Shown one piece after another: positions 13,001 to 21,176 of a DNA stretch of 43,100 nucleotides. The position numbers were made by a program, and so were the translations under genes. Where the stretch lies: assembly GCA_034096865.1 (NCBI GenBank), contig JAWQFJ010028226.1, positions 130,001 through 173,100 on the forward strand, read 5' to 3'. Under the pieces are notes generated by a model. It had not been told where the DNA came from and did no database searches. It saw only the letters and a list, made by a program, of their open reading frames with translations. The stretch comes from Theodoxus fluviatilis (taxonomy: Eukaryota; Mollusca; Gastropoda; Cycloneritida; Neritidae). How positions within the stretch are numbered: the first letter of the stretch is position 1; each line of letters begins with the position of its first letter.

Positions 13001-16000
13001 TTCTGGAGCTGCATCTTTGGGCAAGGTGCTTAGCCTGCATTGCCTCCCCTGCTGAGGAGTAAAGCCAGGTACTAGGGGCTGCANNNNNNNNNNNNNNNNN
13101 AAAGCCAGGTACTAGGGGCTGCATTGCCTCCCCTGCTGAGGAGGAAAGCCAGGTACTAGGGGCTGCATTGCCTCCCCTGCTGAGCAGTAAAGCCAGGTAC
13201 TAGGGGCTGCACTGCCTCCCCTGCTGAGGAGTAAAGCCAGGTACTAGGGGCTGCATTGCCTCCCCTGCTGAGGAGGAAAGCCAGGTACTAGGGGCTGCAT
13301 TGCCTCCCCTGCTGGGGAGTAAAGCCAGGTACTAGGGGCTGCATTGCCTCCCCTGCTGAGGTGTAAAGTCAGGTACTAGGGGCTGCATTACCTCCCCTGC
13401 TGAGGAGGAAAGCCAGGTACTAGGGGCTGCATTGCCTCCCCTGCTGAGGAGGAAAGCCAGGTACTAGGGGCTGCATTGCCTCCCCTGCTGAGGAGTAAAG
13501 CCAGGTACTAGGGGCTGCACTGCCTCCCCTGCTGAGCAGTAAAGCCAGGTACTAGGGGCTGCATTGCCTCCCCTGCTGAGCAGTAAAGCCAGGTACTAGG
13601 GGCTGCATTGCCTCCCCTGCTGAGCAGTAAAGCCAGGTACTAGGGGCTGCACTGCCTCCCCTGCTGAGGAGGAAAGCCAGGTACTAGGGGCTGCATTGCC
13701 TCCCCTGCTGAGGAGGAAAGCCAGGTACTAGGGGCTGCACTGCCTCCCCTGCTGGGGAGTAAAGCCAGGTACTAGGGGCTGCATTGCCTCCCCTGCTGAG
13801 CAGTAAAGCCAGGTACTAGGGGCTGCATTGCCTCCCCTGCTGAGGAGGAAAGCCAGGAACTAGGGGCTGCACTGCCTCCCCTGCTGAGCAGTAAAGCCAG
13901 GTACTAGGGGCTGCATTGCCTCCCCTGCTGAGGAGGAAAGCCAGGAACTAGGGGCTGCACTGCTTCCCCTGCTGAGCAGTAAAGCCAGGTACTAGGGGCT
14001 GCATTGCCTCCCCTGCTGAGCAGTAAAGCCAGGTACTAGGGGCTGCATTGCCTCCCCTGCTGAGGAGTAAAGCCAGGTACTAGGGGCTGCACTGCCTCCC
14101 CTGCTGAGCAGTAAAGCCAGGTACTAGGGGCTGCATTGCCTCCCCTGCTGAGGAGGAAAGCCAGGAACTAGGGGCTGCACTGCCTCCCCTGCTGAGCAGT
14201 AAAGCCAGGTACTAGGGGCTGCATTGCCTCCCCTGCTGAGGAGGAAAGCCAGGAACTAGGGGCTGCACTGCCTCCCCTGCTGAGCAGTAAAGCCAGGTAC
14301 TAGGGGCTGCATTGCCTCCCCTGCTGAGGAGGAAAGCCAGGTACTAGGGGCTGCATTGCCTCCGCTGCTGAGCAGTAAAGCCAGGCACTAGGGGCTGCAC
14401 TGCCTCCCCTGCTGAGCAGTAAAGCCAGGTACTAGGGGCTGCACTGCCTCCCCTGCTGAGGAGTAAAGCCAGGAACTAGGGGCTGCACTGCCTCCCCTGC
14501 TGAGGAGTAAAGCCAGGTACTAGGGGCTGCACTGCCTCCCCTGCTGAGGAGGAAAGCCAGGTACTAGGGGCTGCACTGCCTCCCCTGCTGAGCAGTAAAG
14601 CCAGGTACTAGGGGCTGCATTACCTCCCCTGCTGAGGAGGAAAGCCAGGTACTAGGGGCTGCATTGCCTCCCCTGCTGAGCAGTAAAGCCAGGTACTAGG
14701 GGCTGCATTGCCTCCCCTGCTGAGGAGGAAAGCCAGGAACTAGGGCCTGCATTGCCTCCCCTGCTGAGGAGTAAAGCCAGGTACTAGGGGCTGCATTGCC
14801 TCCCCTGCTGAGCAGTAAAGCCAGGTACTAGGGGCTGCATTGCCTCCCCTGCTGAGCAGTAAAGCCAGGTACTAGGGGCTGCATTGCCTCCCCTGCTGAG
14901 GAGGAAAGCCAGGTACTAGGGGCTGCACTGCCTCCCCTGCTGAGCAGTAAAGCCAGGTACTAGGGGCTGCATTGCCTCCCCTGCTGAGCAGTAAAGCCAG
15001 GTACTAGGGGCTGCATTGCCTCCCCTGCTGAGGAGTAAAGCCAGGTACTAGGGGCTGCATTGCCTCCCCTGCTGAGGAGGAAAGCCAGGTACTAGGGGCT
15101 GCACTGCCTCCCCTGCTGAGGAGGAAAGCCAGGTACTAGGGGCTGCATTGCCTCCCCTGCTGAGGAGTAAAGCCAGGTACTAGGGGCTGCACTGCCTCCC
15201 CTGCTGAGCAGTAAAGCCAGGTACTAGGGGCTGCATTGCCTCCCCTGCTGAGCAGTAAAGCCAGGTACTAGGGGCTGCATTGCCTCCCCTGCTGAGCAGT
15301 AAAGCCAGGTACTAGGGGCTGCATTGCCTCCCCTGCTGAGGAGTAAAGCCAGGTACTAGGGGCTGCATTGCCTCCCCTGCTGAGGAGGAAAGCCAGGTAC
15401 TAGGGGCTGCATTGCCTCCCCTGCTGAGCAGTAAAGCCAGGTACTAGGGGCTGCATTGCCTCCCCTGCTGAGGAGTAAAGCCAGGTACTAGGGGCTGCAT
15501 TGCCTCCCCTGCTGAGGAGTAAAGCCAGGTACTAGGGGCTGCATTGCCTCCCCTGCTGAGGAGTAAAGCCAGGTACTAGGGGCTGCATTGCCTCCCCTGC
15601 TGAGCAGTAAAGCCAGGTACTAGGGGCTGCATTGCCTCCCCTGCTGAGGAGTAAAGCCAGGTACTAGGGGCTGCATTGCCTCCCCTGCTGAGGAGTAAAG
15701 CCAGGTACTAGGGGCTGCATTGCCTCCCCTGCTGAGGAGTAAAGCCAGGTACTAGGGGCTGCATTGCCTCCCCTGCTGAGCAGTAAAGCCAGGTACTAGG
15801 GGCTGCATTGCCTCCCCTGCTGAGCAGTAAAGCCAGGTACTAGGGGCTGCATTGCCTCCCCTGCTGAGCAGTAAAGCCAGGTACTAGGGGCTGCATTGCC
15901 TCCCCTGCTGAGCAGTAAAGCCAGGTACTAGGGGCTGCATTGCCTCCCCTGCTGAGGAGTAAAGCCAGGTACTAGGGGCTGCATTGCCTCCCCTGCTGAG

Positions 16001-19000
16001 GAGTAAAGCCAGGTACTAGGGGCTGCATTGCCTCCCCTGCTGAGGAGTAAAGCCAGGTACTAGGGGCTGCATTGCCTCCCCTGCTGAGGAGTAAAGCCAG
16101 GTACTAGGGGCTGCATTGCCTCCCCTGCTGAGCAGTAAAGCCAGGTACTAGGGGCTGCATTGCCTCCCCTGCTGAGGAGTAAAGCCAGGTACTAGGGGCT
16201 GCATTGCCTCCCCTGCTGAGGAGTAAAGCCAGGTACTAGGGGCTGCATTGCCTCCCCTGCTGAGGAGTAAAGCCAGGTACTAGGGGCTGCATTGCCTCCC
16301 CTGCTGAGCAGTAAAGCCAGGTACTAGGGGCTGCATTGCCTCCCCTGCTGAGCAGTAAAGCCAGGTACTAGGGGCTGCATTGCCTCCCCTGCTGAGCAGT
16401 AAAGCCAGGTACTAGGGGCTGCATTGCCTCCCCTGCTGAGGAGTAAAGCCAGGTACTAGGGGCTGCATTGCCTCCCCTGCTGAGCAGTAAAGCCAGGTAC
16501 TAGGGGCTGCATTGCCTCCCCTGCTGAGGAGTAAAGCCAGGTACTAGGGGCTGCATTGCCTCCCCTGCTGAGGAGTAAAGCCAGGTACTAGGGGCTGCAT
16601 TGCCTCCCCTGCTGAGGAGTAAAGCCAGGTACTAGGGGCTGCATTGCCTCCCCTGCTGAGGAGTAAAGCCAGGTACTAGGGGCTGCATTGCCTCCCCTGC
16701 TGAGGAGTAAAGCCAGGTACTAGGGGCTGCATTGCCTCCCCTGCTGAGGAGTAAAGCCAGGTACTAGGGGCTGCATTGCCTCCCCTGCTGAGGAGTAAAG
16801 CCAGGTACTAGGGGCTGCATTGCCTCCCCTGCTGAGGAGTAAAGCCAGGTACTAGGGGCTGCATTGCCTCCCCTGCTGAGGAGTAAAGCCAGGTACTAGG
16901 GGCTGCATTGCCTCCCCTGCTGAGGAGTAAAGCCAGGTACTAGGGGCTGCATTGCCTCCCCTGCTGAGGAGTAAAGCCAGGTACTAGGGGCTGCATTGCC
17001 TCCCCTGCTGAGGAGTAAAGCCAGGTACTAGGGGCTGCATTGCCTCCCCTGCTGAGGAGTAAAGCCAGGTACTAGGGGCTGCATTGCCTCCCCTGCTGAG
17101 GAGTAAAGCCAGGTACTAGGGGCTGCATTGCCTCCCCTGCTGAGGAGTAAAGCCAGGTACTAGGGGCTGCATTGCCTCCCCTGCTGAGCAGTAAAGCCAG
17201 GTACTAGGGGCTGCATTGCCTCCCCTGCTGAGCAGTAAAGCCAGGTACTAGGGGCTGCATTGCCTCCCCTGCTGAGCAGTAAAGCCAGGTACTAGGGGCT
17301 GCATTGCCTCCCCTGCTGAGCAGTAAAGCCAGGTACTAGGGGCTGCATTGCCTCCCCTGCTGAGGAGTAAAGCCAGGTACTAGGGGCTGCATTGCCTCCC
17401 CTGCTGAGCAGTAAAGCCAGGTACTAGGGGCTGCATTGCCTCCCCTGCTGAGCAGTAAAGCCAGGTACTAGGGGCTGCATTGCCTCCCCTGCTGAGCAGT
17501 AAAGCCAGGTACTAGGGGCTGCATTGCCTCCCCTGCTGAGCAGTAAAGCCAGGTACTAGGGGCTGCACTGCCTCCCCTGCTGAGCAGTAAAGCCAGGTAC
17601 TAGGGGCTGCATTGCCTCCCCTGCTGAGGAGTAAAGCCAGGTACTAGGGGCTGCATTGCCTCCCCTGCTGAGCAGTAAAGCCAGGTACTAGGGGCTGCAT
17701 TGCCTCCCCTGCTGAGCAGTAAAGCCAGGTACTAGGGGCTGCATTGCCTCCCCTGCTGAGCAGTAAAGCCAGGTACTAGGGGCTGCATTGCCTCCCCTGC
17801 TGAGGAGTAAAGCCAGGTACTAGGGGCTGCATTGCCTCCCCTGCTGAGCAGTAAAGCCAGGTACTAGGGGCTGCATTGCCTCCCCTGCTGAGCAGTAAAG
17901 CCAGGTACTAGGGGCTGCATTGCCTCCCCTGCTGAGGAGTAAAGCCAGGTACTAGGGGCTGCATTGCCTCCCCTGCTGAGCAGTAAAGCCAGGTACTAGG
18001 GGCTGCATTGCCTCCCCTGCTGAGGAGTAAAGCCAGGTACTAGGGGCTGCATTGCCTCCCCTGCTGAGCAGTAAAGCCAGGTACTAGGGGCTGCATTGCC
18101 TCCCCTGCTGAGGAGTAAAGCCAGGTACTAGGGGCTGCATTGCCTCCCCTGCTGAGGAGTAAAGCCAGGTACTAGGGGCTGCATTGCCTCCCCTGCTGAG
18201 GAGTAAAGCCAGGTACTAGGGGCTGCATTGCCTCCCCTGCTGAGGAGTAAAGCCAGGTACTAGGGGCTGCATTGCCTCCCCTGCTGAGGAGTAAAGCCAG
18301 GTACTAGGGGCTGCATTGCCTCCCCTGCTGAGGAGGAAAGCCAGGTACTAGGGGCTGCATTGCCTCCCCTGCTGAGGAGTAAAGCCAGGTACTAGGGGCT
18401 GCATTGCCTCCCCTGCTGAGGAGTAAAGCCAGGTACTAGGGGCTGCATTGCCTCCCCTGCTGAGCAGTAAAGCCAGGTACTAGGGGCTGCATTGCCTCCC
18501 CTGCTGAGGAGGAAAGCCAGGTACTAGGGGCTGCATTGCCTCCCCTGCTGAGGAGTAAAGCCAGGTACTAGGGGCTGCATTGCCTCCCCTGCTGAGGAGT
18601 AAAGCCAGGTACTAGGGGCTGCATTGCCTCCCCTGCTGAGGAGTAAAGCCAGGTACTAGGGGCTGCATTGCCTCCCCTGCTGAGCAGTAAAGCCAGGTAC
18701 TAGGGGCTGCATTGCCTCCCCTGCTGAGGAGGAAAGCCAGGTACTAGGGGCTGCATTGCCTCCCCTGCTGAGGAGGAAAGCCAGGTACTAGGGGCTGCAT
18801 TGCCTCCCCTGCTGAGGAGTAAAGCCAGGTACTAGGGGCTGCATTGCCTCCCCTGCTGAGGAGTAAAGCCAGGTACTAGGGGCTGCATTGCCTCCCCTGC
18901 TGAGGAGGAAAGCCAGGTACTAGGGGCTGCATTGCCTCCCCTGCTGAGGAGTAAAGCCAGGTACTAGGGGCTGCATTGCCTCCCCTGCTGAGGAGGAAAG

Positions 19001-21089
19001 CCAGGTACTAGGGGCTGCATTGCCTCCCCTGCTGAGGAGTAAAGCCAGGTACTAGGGGCTGCATTGCCTCCCCTGCTGAGCAGTAAAGCCAGGTACTAGG
19101 GGCTGCATTGCCTCCCCTGCTGAGGAGTAAAGCCAGGTACTAGGGGCTGCATTGCCTCCCCTGCTGAGCAGTAAAGCCAGGTACTAGGGGCTGCATTGCC
19201 TCCCCTGCTGAGGAGGAAAGCCAGGTACTAGGGGCTGCATTGCCTCCCCTGCTGAGCAGTAAAGCCAGGTACTAGGGGCTGCATTGCCTCCCCTGCTGAG
19301 CAGTAAAGCCAGGTACTAGGGGCTGCATTGCCTCCCCTGCTGAGGAGTAAAGCCAGGTACTAGGGGCTGCATTGCCTCCCCTGCTGAGGAGGAAAGCCAG
19401 GTACTAGGGGCTGCATTGCCTCCCCTGCTGAGCAGTAAAGCCAGGTACTAGGGGCTGCATTGCCTCCCCTGCTGAGCAGTAAAGCCAGGTACTAGGGGCT
19501 GCATTGCCTCCCCTGCTGAGGAGGAAAGCCAGGTACTAGGGGCTGCATTGCCTCCCCTGCTGAGGAGGAAAGCCAGGTACTAGGGCCTGCACTGCCTCCC
19601 CTGCTGAGGAGTAAAGCCAGGTACTAGGGGCTGCTCAGTGGTGACCGAGGGGGAAAGTTCCAAAAACATATTCTCATGTACTTGAGTAAAATACATATCA
19701 TGATCGTGATGGTGGTGATGATGATGACGATGACGATAATGACAATGATGATGACGATAATGATGATGATGATGACGGTACGGATGATGATGATGACGAT
19801 GATGATGATGATGATGATGATAGTATACATGCAGGTGGTGTTGCATTCTGTGTATGCCTCCAGGCAGGAGATGCAGCACTTTGTGAGGGTGATGCAAGGC
19901 TACATGGCACACCAAGTAGTGGACGTCAGCTGGTGTGAGTTTCGTCAGACACTGGGCAGTGTGCACGACCTTGATGACCTCCATGATGTCCACTCTAAGT
20001 ATCTGCACAAGGTCATCTTCAGGTCAGTGTCACCTAGCACTCTTCCGTTTTCTCCCCCGAGTGTAAAACAGACAGCTATGCCAAATTCATTAATTAATTT
20101 CCGTCGTTAAATAAAGGTGATTCGATACAATTCCCCATTCCTCTTTTTCCATCCCACCCTCTGCTGACACATAAGGTACCATATTTATCATTGTGTGATA
20201 TATGGCAGATAAATATCTCTCATAATATAATCTTGACATCAGTGCTTGTCCATTAATTCCAAAGAGATAAATGATTCTTGTAACATCTATTTTGCCCTGT
20301 GGCTCCTACCTGCTGGACTCAGTGTCTGCATTGCTGGCCTGCCCCAGGTGCCTGCTGAACAAGAAGGCGGCGCCAGTGATGAAAGTGGTGCAGGACATCT
20401 TCTGCCACATCCTCAAGTTCCATGCTCTCTTGGAGGGCGCCTCCTGGAGCTGTGACACCCCGACAGGGGAAGCAACGCACCCTGCCTTCCCCAAGCTGGA
20501 GACCACCTACTCTGCCTTCCGAGAATATTCCTTCTTCCTCTTCCGTGGTGAGTCTTCCTTCATATCTCCTGCATTCCTCTGTCTTCTGCATTGGTGTCTT
20601 GTTTCATTCTGTTCTCTGCTGTGAGGGAGTTTGACCTAAATCTTTCTTCTACCATTTTTAGTCTTCCATGTGTGATGGTGTGGCATAAGGCATGATGGTA
20701 GCAGGTCGCAGGTATGAGTCAAATCGTACTTGCTTTCCACAACTTTATTCACTCATGGGTACAGGAGCTCCTGGCTGGTCCGAGGCCTGATGATCATGGC
20801 CTGGACTAACCCAAGACCTGGTGGCAGTGGTCTCTCTCCCAGATGGGATAGGGTCTGCCTAAGCAAGCACTGCAGTCTCTATTTATTGAGATGGACACAA
20901 GTAGGAACACAGCGGGTTCACTTCCGGGGGAGGGGGGGGGGGGGGGAGAGCGGGGGGTGCTGAGAATCTGGCTGCTCCGAAACTGACTGCTTGAAGCCAA
21001 TTATGTCAGCCAGCGTCCAGTCCCCAGCTCGGCGCTCCTAGATGAGAGGAATGGCCTGATGACGGCGGAAGATAAGGGGAGGGGAAGGG

Positions 21090-21176
<87 letters not shown>

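Noticed and set aside
13034..19635. CRISPR-like array
   Set aside because: Units are contiguous with no unique spacers and the context is a eukaryotic intron.
19835..19863. Alternative start of exon m after CATGCAG at 19834
   Set aside because: Its phase does not fit microexon l, and the added residues would interrupt the conserved LYR-QEMQHF junction.
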